64,000 nucleotides of DNA from JAPSGM01 sp963777045 (GCA_963777045.1 CAVZPD010000010.1:124001-188000), one strand, 5' to 3'; positions 51,225 through 60,112 are shown, counted from the stretch's first letter. Program-made: numbers and translations. The notes: generated by a model from the sequence alone, not told the origin.

Positions 51225-51686
51225 CTAGCCGCTTCCCTCTGCCCTCACCCCGGACGGGTCGGTGGCCCTGGTGCTGCTGCCCGGCGGTGATCCCTTGCCC
51301 CCGAGCTGCAACGCGTTCACCACCGCGTTCTCGAGCTGGTCGACGGTGAACGGCTTGAGCACCACCTCGATGCCCTGCTCGAGCAGGTAGGCCTCCGACT
51401 CGCGCACCTGGTGCACCGCCGCCGTGCAGGCGACGATCGGCACGTCCTCCGTGTCGCGGTGCATCCGCATCTTCTGGAGCAGCTGCCAGCCCTCCATCTC
51501 CCGATCGCCGAGCACGAAGTCGATGATGACCAGGTCCGGTTGATGCGCCACGATGCGGCTCAGCTCGTCGGGCGCGAAGCTCATCAGGAGCACGTCGTGC
51601 CCCATGCCGTCCTCCAGGATGGCCCTGAAGAGCTCCAGGATCTCCTTGGTGTCGTTGATCACCAGGATCTTCTTGCGCTGCGCCAT
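51225..51686 (-). CDS. Single-domain response regulator
   Basis: 153 residues. The receiver has Asn11-Asp12 at the metal site (one acidic residue replaced by Asn), phospho-acceptor Asp56 (LVIIDFVLGD) and Lys in V-V-L-K-P-F-T. No output domain follows, only a Gly/Ser-rich tail. It may signal by protein contact. No kinase gene is adjacent. Confidence 0.85.
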   Translation of the reverse strand: MAQRKKILVINDTKEILELFRAILEDGMGHDVLLMSFAPDELSRIVAHQPDLVIIDFVLGDREMEGWQLLQKMRMHRDTEDVPIVACTAAVHQVRESEAYLLEQGIEVVLKPFTVDQLENAVVNALQLGGKGSPPGSSTRATDPSGVRAEGSG

Positions 51687-51748
51687 GCTGAGCGTGCGCT
51701 GCACGCGGCGTGCCTCGCCCGGCGGCGACCCGGTCAGGGCCACGCGGG

Positions 51749-51754
51749 TACCAT
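51749..51754 (+). promoter_or_regulatory. -10 box (TACCAT) of the adenosyltransferase gene
   Basis: TACCAT ends ten bases before the ATG at 51765. Confidence 0.45.
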
Positions 51755-51764
51755 GCAAGGACCG

Positions 51765-52334
51765 ATGCGCATCTACACCCGCAAGGGCGATACGGGCACG
51801 ACCGGGCTCCTCTTCGGGGGAGACCGCATCTCCAAGGCCGATCTGCGCGCCGATGCCTACGGGACCGCGGACGAGGCGGTCTCGGCGCTCGGCCTGGCCC
51901 GTGCCTCCATGGGAGCCGCCACCGATCGCACCGAGGCCCTGCTGCAGACCCTCAGCGTGCGCCTGCAGCGTGAGCTCTTCGTGCTGGGTGCCGAGCTGGC
52001 AACGCACGTCGACCGGCGTTCGCGCCTCAAGCCCGGCGAGACGCTGGTGACGCCGCAGATGGTCTCGGCGCTCGAAGCGGAGATCGATTCGCTCGAGGCG
52101 GCCAACGCCATGCCTGTGGAGTTCGTGCTGCCCGGTGAGACGATGCCGGGTGCGGCCTTCGACCTCGCCCGCACCACCGTCCGGCGCGCCGAACGACGCG
52201 CGGTGGCCCTCTCGGCGGAGGGCGGCCTGCCCGATTCGCAGGTGGTGCCCTACCTGAACCGCCTCGCCGACCTGCTCTTCGTCATGGCCCGTGCGGCAGA
52301 CGGCGGCTTCCGTCCCGTTCGTCCCCGCGAGTAG
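51765..52334 (+). CDS. Cob(I)yrinic acid a,c-diamide adenosyltransferase (PduO type)
   Basis: 189 residues. The PduO ATP-binding N-terminus M-R-I-Y-T-R-K-G-D-T-G-T-T-G-L is exact, followed by the helical bundle with A-Y-G-T-A-D-E-A-V-S-A-L-G and the C-terminal R-T-T-V-R-R-A-E-R-R and N-R-L-A-D-L-L-F motifs. It makes adenosylcobalamin. An in-frame ATG four codons earlier is an alternative start. Confidence 0.92.
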   Translation: MRIYTRKGDTGTTGLLFGGDRISKADLRADAYGTADEAVSALGLARASMGAATDRTEALLQTLSVRLQRELFVLGAELATHVDRRSRLKPGETLVTPQMVSALEAEIDSLEAANAMPVEFVLPGETMPGAAFDLARTTVRRAERRAVALSAEGGLPDSQVVPYLNRLADLLFVMARAADGGFRPVRPRE

Positions 52335-52337
52335 AAT
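52332..52337 (+). promoter_or_regulatory. -10 box (TAGAAT) of the aldehyde dehydrogenase gene
   Basis: TAGAAT overlaps the stop of the preceding gene and precedes an 86-base leader that contains a 12-bp palindrome and an AAGGAGG ribosome site. Confidence 0.5.
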
Positions 52338-52372
52338 CGGCCCTGCCGGCGAATCCGCCTCCCGGTGTGGTC

Positions 52373-52384
52373 TCACCGCGGTGA
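52373..52384. promoter_or_regulatory. 12-bp palindrome in the leader of the aldehyde dehydrogenase gene
   Basis: TCACCGCGGTGA, 39 bp before the ATG and 35 bp after the TAGAAT box. A candidate operator; nothing identifies the regulator. Confidence 0.35.
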
Positions 52385-52423
52385 AGCGGCTCTCGGCGGC
52401 GCACTGACAAGGAGGCCGAGACG

Positions 52424-53788
52424 ATGAGCTATGCCGTGACGAACCCTGCCACGGGGGAGACGGTCAGGACCTACGAGACCATCAGCGAGGCCGAGCTGGA
52501 TGCCGCGATCGCTGCGGCCGACGAGGCGCATCGCACATGGTCGAAGTCGACGACAGCCGAGCAGCGGGCGGCCCTCATCCGCCGCGTCAGTGAGCTGCAC
52601 CGCACGCGCCGCCAGGAGCTGGCGGAGCTGATCACGCGCGAGATGGGCAAGCCGATCGCCCAGTCGCTGAGCGAAGTCGACTTCGCGGCGGACATCTACG
52701 AGTACTACGCCGACCACGCGCCGAACTTCCTCAAGGACGAACCGATCGAGCTCCTCGCGGGCGAGGGCTCGGCGGTCATCCGCCGCTCGTCGCTGGGGGT
52801 GCTGCTCGGCGTCATGCCCTGGAACTTCCCGTACTACCAGGTTGCCCGCTTCGCCGGCCCGAACCTCATCATCGGCAACACGATCCTGCTCAAGCACGCA
52901 GGACAGTGCCCGGAGTCCGCCGCCGCGATGCAGCAGGTGTTCGGGGACGCGGGATTCCCGGCAGGTGCCTACGTGAACATCTACGCGACGCACGACCAGC
53001 TCGAGCGGGTCATCGCGGACCCGCGCGTGCAGGGCGTCTCGCTCACCGGCTCCGAGCGAGCTGGCGCAGAGGTTGCGGCGATCGCCGGCCGGCACCTGAA
53101 GAAGGTCGTGCTCGAGCTCGGCGGCTCCGACCCGTTCATCCTGCTCTCGACCGACGACCTGGATACCGCCGCCCAGAACGCGGTCGACGCCCGCCTCGAC
53201 AACAGCGGCCAGTCGTGCAATGCGGCCAAGCGCTTCATCGTCGCCGAAGAGCTGTACGAGCCCTTCCTCGAGAAGTTCACCGAGAAGATCGCCGCCATCG
53301 AGGCGACCGACCCGGCGTCCGCCGACGCGGCGCTCGGCCCGCTCTCCTCGCTCGAGGCCGCCGAGCGGCTCGAGGAGCAGGTCAAGCGCGCGGTGCAGCA
53401 CGGCGCGAAGCTCGTCCACGGCGGCAGCCGCGACGGCGCCTTCTTCGCCACGACCGTGCTGACCGATCTAACCCCCGACAACCCCGCCTCCAAGGAGGAG
53501 TTCTTCGGCCCGGTTGCGCAGGTGTACCGCGCGAAGGACGAGGCCGATGCCGTGCGCATCGCGAACGACACCCCGTACGGCCTGGGCTCGTACGTCTACA
53601 CCACCGACCCAGGGCAGGCGCTCCGCGTCGCCGACGGCATCGAGGCCGGCATGGTGTTCGTGAATGTCGTGCTCGCCGATGGCGCGGAGCTGCCGTTCGG
53701 CGGCATCAAGCGCTCGGGCTCGGGACGCGAGCTCGGTCGCTTCGGCGCGGACGAGTTCGTGAACAAGAAGCTGATCCGCATCGGCTGA
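52424..53788 (+). CDS. NAD(P)-dependent succinate-semialdehyde dehydrogenase-type aldehyde dehydrogenase
   Basis: 454 residues, ACAAGGAGG nine bases before the ATG. ALDH features: catalytic Asn in M-P-W-N-F-P-Y-Y, Glu in L-E-L-G-G-S-D-P-F, and Cys in N-S-G-Q-S-C-N-A-A-K-R-F, the last typical of the bacterial SSADH (GabD/Sad) branch. It would oxidise succinic semialdehyde to succinate. It is followed by genes for a DUF309 protein and fumarase. Confidence 0.88.
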   Translation: MSYAVTNPATGETVRTYETISEAELDAAIAAADEAHRTWSKSTTAEQRAALIRRVSELHRTRRQELAELITREMGKPIAQSLSEVDFAADIYEYYADHAPNFLKDEPIELLAGEGSAVIRRSSLGVLLGVMPWNFPYYQVARFAGPNLIIGNTILLKHAGQCPESAAAMQQVFGDAGFPAGAYVNIYATHDQLERVIADPRVQGVSLTGSERAGAEVAAIAGRHLKKVVLELGGSDPFILLSTDDLDTAAQNAVDARLDNSGQSCNAAKRFIVAEELYEPFLEKFTEKIAAIEATDPASADAALGPLSSLEAAERLEEQVKRAVQHGAKLVHGGSRDGAFFATTVLTDLTPDNPASKEEFFGPVAQVYRAKDEADAVRIANDTPYGLGSYVYTTDPGQALRVADGIEAGMVFVNVVLADGAELPFGGIKRSGSGRELGRFGADEFVNKKLIRIG

Positions 53789-53870
53789 CGAGCAGGCGAG
53801 ACGTACGGGTCCCCGGCATCTTCCGTCTCCTGATTCCGGGCGCAGCCGGGTTGCGCTACGATCGGTGCTC

Positions 53871-54308
53871 ATGGCCGACCAGATCGCAGAAGCTCCAGAG
53901 CTTCCCCGCGGCCGGACACCGCCCCTCGACGCGTCAGCGGCCGACGAGCTGTTCCGGCGCGGCGTCTCCCTCTTCAACGGCGTGCGCTACTGGCACGCGC
54001 ACGAGGCCTGGGAAGAGCTGTGGCGCGCCGCTCCGGACGCCGAACGCGACTTCTACCAGGGGCTGATCCAGGTCGCTGCCGGGCTGCTGCACCTGCAGCG
54101 CCGCAATATGCGGGGGGCACGCAACAAGCTGTCCGAGGGAATCGCGCGCCTGCGGCCCTACCAGCCGACACAGCGCGGGATCTTCGTCAACGAGCTGGTG
54201 GGACGGAGCGAGCGCATCCTCGAGGATCTCGAGTCTGGCATCCTCCCGTACCTCATCCCGCCGGTCATCCGCTTCGCGGACCAGGATCAGCCCGACTGGA
54301 GCCGATGA
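53871..54308 (+). CDS. DUF309 domain protein
   Basis: 145 residues, ATG eight bases after TACGAT (53857-53862). The DUF309 signature F-R-R-G-V-S-L-F-N-G-V-R-Y-W-H-A-H-E-A-W-E-E-L-W, then F-Y-Q-G-L-I-Q-V-A-A-G, is complete. Small helical bundle of unknown function. It ends four bases before fumC, so they are likely co-transcribed. Confidence 0.85.
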   Translation: MADQIAEAPELPRGRTPPLDASAADELFRRGVSLFNGVRYWHAHEAWEELWRAAPDAERDFYQGLIQVAAGLLHLQRRNMRGARNKLSEGIARLRPYQPTQRGIFVNELVGRSERILEDLESGILPYLIPPVIRFADQDQPDWSR

Positions 54309-54312
54309 GCCG

Positions 54313-55731
54313 ATGACCTCGACGAACGAGCCCGGAGCCGAGGGACCCTACCGCATCGAGCACGACTCGATGGGCGAGGTCCGCGTTCCGGCCGACGCAA
54401 AGTGGCGGGCGCAGACGCAGCGCGCGGTCGAAAACTTCCCGATCTCGGGTGCGACGCTGGAGCGTGCGCACATCGAGGCGCTGGCGCGCATCAAGGCTGC
54501 GGCCGCGCGCGTCAATGCCGAGCTGGGGATCGTCGAGACGGAGATGGCCGGGGCGATCGCCGCCGCTGCCGAGGAGGTGGCCGGCGGGGAGTGGGACCGG
54601 CATTTCCCAATCGATATCTTCCAGACCGGCTCGGGTACGTCGTCCAACATGAACGCGAACGAGGTGATCGCCACGCTGGCGAGCGAGCGCCTCGGGCGGC
54701 CGGTCCACCCCAACGACCACGTCAACGCCAGCCAGTCGAGCAACGACGTGTTTCCGTCGAGCATCCACGTCGCCGCCGCCAGCGCCGTCGTCAACGACCT
54801 GGTACCGGCCCTCGAGCACCTGGCAGAGGCGCTGGAGCGTAAGCGGGACGAGTTCGCATCGGTCGTCAAGAGCGGTCGCACGCACCTCATGGATGCGACG
54901 CCGGTCACCCTGGGACAGGAGTTCGGCGGCTACGCCGAGCAGGTGCGCAAGGGCGTGGAGCGCCTCGAATCGAGCCTGCCCCGGCTGGCGGAGCTGCCGC
55001 TCGGCGGAACCGCGGTCGGGACCGGGATCAACATGCCGGCCGGCTTTGCGGAACGCGTCATCGCCGACGTCGCGCGCCAGACGGGCCTGCCACTGACCGA
55101 GGCGCGCAACCACTTCGAGGCGCAGGGCGCGCAGGACGCCCTGGTCGAGACCTCGGGCCAGCTGCGAACGGTGGCGGTCAGCCTCTTCAAGATCAGCAAC
55201 GACCTGCGCTGGATGTCATCGGGGCCGCGCGCCGGCCTGGCCGAGATCCACCTGCCCGACCTGCAGCCCGGCTCCTCGATCATGCCCGGCAAGGTGAACC
55301 CGGTGCTGCCCGAGGCGACCTGCATGGTCGCCGCGCAGGTGATCGGCAACGACGCCGCCATCGCCTTCGGCGGGGCGTCGGGCAGCTTCGAGCTCAACGT
55401 GATGCTGCCCATGCTGGCGCGCAATCTCCTGGAGTCGATCCGGCTGCTCGCCAACGTCAGCCGCCTGCTCGCCGATCGCTGCATCGACGGCATCACGGCC
55501 GACGAGCGAGCGAGCTCGACACTTCGCCGAGAGCTCGCCGTCCATCGTCACGCCGCTGAACCGCTACATCGGCTACGAGGAGGCGGCGAAGGTGGCGAAG
55601 CAGGCGCTGGCCGAGGGCAAGACGATCGGCAGGTGGTGCTGGAGCGCGGCCACGTGGACGAGGGGAAGCTCACCGAGGAGGAGCTGGACCGGGCCCTGGA
55701 TGTCCTGTCGATGACGCGTCCCGACGGCTGA
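54313..55731 (+). CDS. fumC: Class II fumarate hydratase with a frame-scrambled C-terminal segment
   Basis: 472 residues. It interconverts fumarate and malate. The three superfamily regions are present: T-G-S-G-T-S-S-N-M-N, S-G-R-T-H-L-M-D-A-T-P and the catalytic loop G320-S-S-I-M-P-G-K-V-N-P. Between about residues 400 and 437 the sequence is abnormal because three GAGC units (55504-55515) replace the two that would keep frame, and one base is missing near 55627. The normal reading between these points is A-R-H-F-A-E-S-S-P-S-I-V-T-P-L-N-R-Y-I-G-Y. The frame then recovers (Q-V-V-L-E-R-G-H-V). The active site is intact. Confidence 0.9.
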   Translation: MTSTNEPGAEGPYRIEHDSMGEVRVPADAKWRAQTQRAVENFPISGATLERAHIEALARIKAAAARVNAELGIVETEMAGAIAAAAEEVAGGEWDRHFPIDIFQTGSGTSSNMNANEVIATLASERLGRPVHPNDHVNASQSSNDVFPSSIHVAAASAVVNDLVPALEHLAEALERKRDEFASVVKSGRTHLMDATPVTLGQEFGGYAEQVRKGVERLESSLPRLAELPLGGTAVGTGINMPAGFAERVIADVARQTGLPLTEARNHFEAQGAQDALVETSGQLRTVAVSLFKISNDLRWMSSGPRAGLAEIHLPDLQPGSSIMPGKVNPVLPEATCMVAAQVIGNDAAIAFGGASGSFELNVMLPMLARNLLESIRLLANVSRLLADRCIDGITADERASSTLRRELAVHRHAAEPLHRLRGGGEGGEAGAGRGQDDRQVVLERGHVDEGKLTEEELDRALDVLSMTRPDG

Positions 55732-55803
55732 CACGACGACGCCGGCCCGTTGCCGGACCGGCGCCTGCCAGACCGTCCAGGCGGGTGTGCCACTACTTCA
55801 GCC

Positions 55804-55823
55804 CCGTTAACGTACGTAAACGG
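55804..55823. promoter_or_regulatory. 20-bp near-perfect palindrome
   Basis: CCGTTAACGTACGTAAACGG, 18 of 20 positions symmetric, lies between the convergent fumC and PRC-barrel genes. It is unusually AT-rich for the region. It could be an operator or part of a termination structure. Confidence 0.35.
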
Positions 55824-55948
55824 TTAGCCCACCGGACGGGTTTTCGATTGTGAACGCATCGTGCAGGGCCGAACGGAGCTGCAACAGGGACGAATGTCCC
55901 GCGCCGGCCGGGAATCCGCGCGTTGCGATGGGTCAGGCCACGAATCGG

Positions 55949-56464
55949 TCAGGCCACGAACGGGCGCGGGCCCGAGGTCTCCGCGCCCGACCCGGGCTCG
56001 CTGACGACCACCACGTCCTCGCCAACGGAGACGATGCGGTCCGCAGGGATGGCGTCGCCCTTCTCGAACAGTCCGCCACCCAGCACCAGGGCCTTCACGC
56101 GCGCCTCCTGCTCGTCGATGGTGTAGTCGGAGACGGTCCCGACCACGGTTCCGTCCTGCGTCACGACCTTCTTGCCGTTCAGCCCGCGCTTGCTGCCGCG
56201 GGCCTCCTGGAACTCCTGTGCGGCCGCCTCGCTGGTGACGGCCACCTCGTCGCCCTCCACCGTGATCGCATCTGCGCCAATGGAGCGAACGTCGGACATC
56301 TCGACGATCCGCTCGTTGGGCGACAGGACGCCCAGGCTCTTCATGACGAATCCGAGCAGGCGCCCGCTGTCGGGCGACACCACGAGCTCGTCGGCACTCC
56401 CCAGCTTCCTGCCATTGGCCACGTCCACGATGGCCAGCCCGTGCAGGTCCTTAGCGTTGCGCAT
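55949..56464 (-). CDS. PRC-barrel domain protein
   Basis: 171 residues from MRNAKDLHGLAIVDV, with an AGAGGTG ribosome site. Two PRC-barrel modules: L-H-G-L-A-I-V-D-V-A-N-G-R-K-L-G, and L-N-G-K-K-V-V-T-Q-D-G-T-V-V-G-T-V-S-D-Y. These small beta-barrels serve as adaptors in photosynthetic reaction centres and in RNA processing; the role here is unknown. The stop region is duplicated: GGTCAGGCCACGAA occurs twice in tandem just outside the gene end. Confidence 0.8.
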   Translation of the reverse strand: MRNAKDLHGLAIVDVANGRKLGSADELVVSPDSGRLLGFVMKSLGVLSPNERIVEMSDVRSIGADAITVEGDEVAVTSEAAAQEFQEARGSKRGLNGKKVVTQDGTVVGTVSDYTIDEQEARVKALVLGGGLFEKGDAIPADRIVSVGEDVVVVSEPGSGAETSGPRPFVA

Positions 56465-56517
56465 CTCGTTTTCACCTCTTTCTGACCATCTCTGGCAGCA
56501 ATTTCCATTCCCGCGCG

Positions 56518-56523
56518 TACAAT
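56518..56523 (+). promoter_or_regulatory. -10 box (TACAAT) of the aldehyde dehydrogenase gene
   Basis: TACAAT lies 67 bp before the GTG at 56591, with a CGGAGGAG ribosome site in the leader. Confidence 0.5.
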
Positions 56524-56590
56524 CGACCTCCCCACCCGACGCATCAACCACGGCCGCGCAGAGCCCGCGGCGCACCGGAGGAGCCCTTCC

Positions 56591-58090
56591 GTGACCACCA
56601 GCTACCAGAACCTTATCGGGGACCGATGGGTCCCGGCCCAGTCCGGCGCCACCTTCACCAGCGTCAGCCCGGCGAACCACGACGAGGTCGTCGGCGAGTT
56701 CCCGGCGTCCGGCCCAGCCGACGTCGACGCGGCGGTGAAGGCCGCACGCGCCGCATACCCGGCCTGGTCGCTGATGCCCGCGCCGAAGCGCGGCGAGATC
56801 CTGTTCCGCGTGGCGCGGCTGCTCGCCGAGCACAAGGAGGAGCTGGCGCGGCTCATGACGCGCGAGATGGGCAAGGTCCTGCCCGAGGCGCGTGGTGACG
56901 TCCAGGAGGCGATCGACGTCGCCTACTACATGGCCGGCGAGGGCCGGCGGCTCTTCGGACAGACCGTGCCGTCGGAGATGCCGGACAAGTTCGCCATGGC
57001 GATTCGCCGTCCCATCGGCGTGGCCGGCATCATCACCCCGTGGAACTTTCCCATCGCCATCCCGGCCTGGAAGCTCTTCCCGGCCCTGATCTGCGGCAAC
57101 ACCGCGGTGATCAAGCCGGCTTCGGACACCCCGGCCTGCCTGGTGCGCTTCGTGGAGCTGCTGATGGAGGGCGGCATCCCGGCCGGCGTGGTGAACGTCG
57201 TCACGGGCAGCGGAGCGGAGGTCGGCAACGCCCTGGTCGACCATCCGGACGTGCGGCTGATCAGCTTCACCGGCCACACGGAGACGGGGATCGAGATCAG
57301 CCGGCGCGCGGCCGAGACCCTGAAGCGCGTCAGCCTGGAGCTGGGCGGCAAGAACCCGATCGTGCTCTGGGAGGATGCCGACCTCGAGCTGGCGCTGGAC
57401 AGCGTGGTCTGGTCCGCCTTCGGGACGAGCGGCCAGCGCTGCACCGCGGCCAGCCGCATCGTCGTGCATCGGTCCATCCATGACCGATTCGTGGATGCGC
57501 TGAAGGGCCGGGTCGCCAAGCTGGTGCTGGGCGACGGGCTCGACGACGCAACCGATGTCGGGCCGGTGATCAACGAGACCGCCGTGGAGCGGATCGCCTC
57601 GTACGCGGCGGTTGGTCGCGGCGAGGGGGATCTGGTGATCGGCGGGGAGCCCGCGCGCGACGGCGCCCTGGCCAGGGGCTCGTTCTTCGAGCCGACCATC
57701 TTCGCCGACGTGCGGCCGGCGGCGCGGATCGCGCAGGAGGAGATCTTCGGCCCCGTCACCGCGGTGATCCCGGTCGACACCTGGGAGGAGACGGTCGAGG
57801 TCGTGAACAGCGTGAAGTACGGCCTCTCGACCTCGCTCTTCACGCGCGACATCAACCTCGCCTTCCGTTCCATCCGCGACTTCGAGTCGGGGCTCGGCTA
57901 CGTCAACCACGGCACCATCGGGGCGGAGGCGCACCTGCCGTTCGGCGGGACGAAGGCCACCGGCAACGGGCACCGCGAGGTGGGCCAGGCGGCTCTCGAC
58001 TTCTTCAGCGAGTGGAAGAGCGTCTACATCGACTACTCCGGCAAGCTGCAGCGGGCGCAGATCGACACGACCTTCGTCGACCAGGAGTAG
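56591..58090 (+). CDS. Aldehyde dehydrogenase family protein
   Basis: 499 residues, GTG start. Catalytic Asn in T-P-W-N-F-P-I-A, Glu in L-E-L-G-G-K-N-P and Cys in S-G-Q-R-C-T-A-A-S are in place, with the E-E-I-F-G-P-V motif. The C-terminal K-A-T-G-N-G-H-R-E-V-G region is like alpha-ketoglutaric- or aminoadipate-semialdehyde dehydrogenases. The exact substrate is not set. It stands alone in the rightward direction. Confidence 0.9.
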   Translation: MTTSYQNLIGDRWVPAQSGATFTSVSPANHDEVVGEFPASGPADVDAAVKAARAAYPAWSLMPAPKRGEILFRVARLLAEHKEELARLMTREMGKVLPEARGDVQEAIDVAYYMAGEGRRLFGQTVPSEMPDKFAMAIRRPIGVAGIITPWNFPIAIPAWKLFPALICGNTAVIKPASDTPACLVRFVELLMEGGIPAGVVNVVTGSGAEVGNALVDHPDVRLISFTGHTETGIEISRRAAETLKRVSLELGGKNPIVLWEDADLELALDSVVWSAFGTSGQRCTAASRIVVHRSIHDRFVDALKGRVAKLVLGDGLDDATDVGPVINETAVERIASYAAVGRGEGDLVIGGEPARDGALARGSFFEPTIFADVRPAARIAQEEIFGPVTAVIPVDTWEETVEVVNSVKYGLSTSLFTRDINLAFRSIRDFESGLGYVNHGTIGAEAHLPFGGTKATGNGHREVGQAALDFFSEWKSVYIDYSGKLQRAQIDTTFVDQE

Positions 58091-58183
58091 CGCCGGCCGC
58101 CGCCATGGCGGCGGTGGCCCCGGGGCGGCGGCGTCACGCGCCTTTGCGCTCCACGCCCCGGCATGCCACGATGCCCCGCAGCC

Positions 58184-58909
58184 ATGCGACTCCCGCTCTT
58201 TCCCCTGCACACCGTCGCCTTCCCGCACCTGCCACTGCCCCTGCACGTCTTCGAGGAGCGGTACCGGGGCCTCGTCCGCGACGTGATGGCCAACGCTTCT
58301 CCCTACGCCGGCCGCTTCGTGGTCTGCATGATCGCCGACGGTGCGGAGGTCGGTGACGGGCCGATGCCGCTGTTGCAGGCGGTCGGCACGGTGGTCGAGG
58401 TCCACAGCGCCGACCAGTTTCCCGACGGGCGCTGGGGAATGCTCGTGGTCGGCGCCGCCAGGGCACGGCTGGGTGCGGTCGATCGCGATGGCCAGTACGC
58501 CACAGTGGAGGCCGACCTGCTCTCCGAGCAGGTCGGCGACCTCGCCGAGGCGCGCCGCCTGCTGCCGCGCGTCCAGCAGGCGCTGGATGGCTACCTGCGT
58601 ACCGTGAAACGTTTCGTTGCGTCTGCTGCGTCCATTGGGGCGGAATCACCGGAGATCACCAAGGTGACCGCCTCCCTGGACGAAGTGCTCAAGCCGATCA
58701 CCCTGCCCGACGACCCGCTGGCGGCGAGCTATGCGGTCGGCGGCGTGCTGCAGATCGAGCTGACCCGGAAGCAGCAGCTGCTGGAGATGCCCGACGCCGC
58801 CAGCCGCCTGCAGGCCGAGCTCGGGCTGCTGCGCCGCGAGGCGCGTCTCCTCTCCGATGGATCCATGCCGCCGGTCGCCACCGGCGATCTCCGCTACCAC
58901 CCGAACTGA
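58184..58909 (+). CDS. LON peptidase substrate-binding domain protein
   Basis: 241 residues from MRLPLFPLHTVAFP, the typical start of the family. The Lon N-domain is seen as L-P-L-F-P-L-H-T-V-A-F-P, L-P-L-H-V-F-E-E-R-Y-R and G-T-V-V-E-V, with a C-terminal helical part (D-A-A-S-R-L-Q-A-E). No protease or ATPase domain is present. These stand-alone proteins are of unknown function. Confidence 0.85.
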   Translation: MRLPLFPLHTVAFPHLPLPLHVFEERYRGLVRDVMANASPYAGRFVVCMIADGAEVGDGPMPLLQAVGTVVEVHSADQFPDGRWGMLVVGAARARLGAVDRDGQYATVEADLLSEQVGDLAEARRLLPRVQQALDGYLRTVKRFVASAASIGAESPEITKVTASLDEVLKPITLPDDPLAASYAVGGVLQIELTRKQQLLEMPDAASRLQAELGLLRREARLLSDGSMPPVATGDLRYHPN

Positions 58910-58924
58910 GGGACGCTCGTCGCC

Positions 58925-60075
58925 ATGGAGTCCATCGGCCTTCGTCGCAGTGCCGTGCTGCTGACCGCGTCCCTGCTCCTGGCCGCCTGCGGCCAGAGCA
59001 GCCCCTCGCCGAGCGTCGCGCCGGCGACGCCATCGGCCTCGGGGGATCCGACGCCGGAGGCGACGCCCACCGATCAGCCGACGCAGACGCCGCCGACCCC
59101 ACGGGCCAGCCGACCCCGACATCGGGGGCCACCGTCTACACGGTCAAGTCCGGCGACACGCTCTCCTCGATCGCGCGGTCCTGGGGCACCAGCGTGGCGC
59201 AGCTGCAGGCGTGGAACGCCGCACGCTACCCGAGCCTGGCCGAGAATCCGAACGTGGTCGAACCGGGCTGGGAGCTGATCGTCAGCAGCGACGCGCACGC
59301 CACCCCGCTGCCCACCCCGGTCGCGACGCCGGTTCCCACCGCGAAGCCGACGCCTCCGCCGGTCAGCTCTGGCTGCAGCGCGGGCAACCGCGTGGCCGCC
59401 GGGAGCGCCCACACCTACTACGCCGTGCCAGGTGCGGGCAGCGCGGTGGCGTTGACGTTCGACATGGGCGGCCGGCTGGATCCCGGCGTCGACATCCTGA
59501 ACTTCCTCATCGAGAACAAGGTCTGCGCCACCATCTTCCCGACCGGCGTCATGGCCGATACCTCGCAGGGGCGCCAGGTGATGGCCATCATCGCGGCGCA
59601 CCCGGAGCTGTTCGAGATCGGCAACCACACCATGCACCACTGCGACCTGGTGCGTGGCGGAGGTGGCTCGCCGACCACCGCACCCTGCACCGGCATCACC
59701 CCGACGGTGCAGTTCATCCAGCAGGAGCTGACCGCCTCGGAGCAGATCCTGCGGAACCTGGCCGGCCAGAACCCGCAGCCCTACTGGCGTCCGCCATACG
59801 GCTCGATCAACGACGGCGTCGTCTCGGCCGCGGCGGGGGCGGGCTACACCAAGACGATGATGTGGGACGTCGACACGATCGACTGGAAGCCGATCTCCGA
59901 CGGGGGCCCGACTGCGCAGCAGATCGCCGCGAAGGTGGTGACCAAGGCCGGCAGCGGCTCCGTCGTGCTCATGCACCTCGGCGGCTACGAGACGCTCGAC
60001 GCGCTCCGCATCATGGTCCCCGGCCTTCGTGATCGCGGCTTCCTTCTCACCTCCATCAGCGACCTGCTGAACTAG
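58925..60075 (+). CDS. LysM/polysaccharide-deacetylase lipoprotein, interrupted by a frameshift
   Basis: The 5' frame (ATG 58925) encodes a lipoprotein signal with lipobox L-L-L-A-A-C and a Thr/Pro-rich linker. Around 59,089-59,100 one base is missing; the next frame continues the linker, then a LysM module (Y-T-V-K-S-G-D-T-L-S-S-I-A-R-S-W-G-T). A NodB polysaccharide deacetylase follows (T-F-D-M-G-G, N-H-T-M-H-H metal site, W-R-P-P-Y-G, W-D-V-D-T-I-D-W, L-M-H-L-G-G) to 60075. As one protein it would be a wall-anchored peptidoglycan deacetylase. From 59194 onward the enzyme part alone is in frame without a signal peptide. Confidence 0.8.
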
Positions 60076-60112
60076 CCTCACGGGCTGAAGGGCCCACGCC
60101 GCCCGGCCCGAA

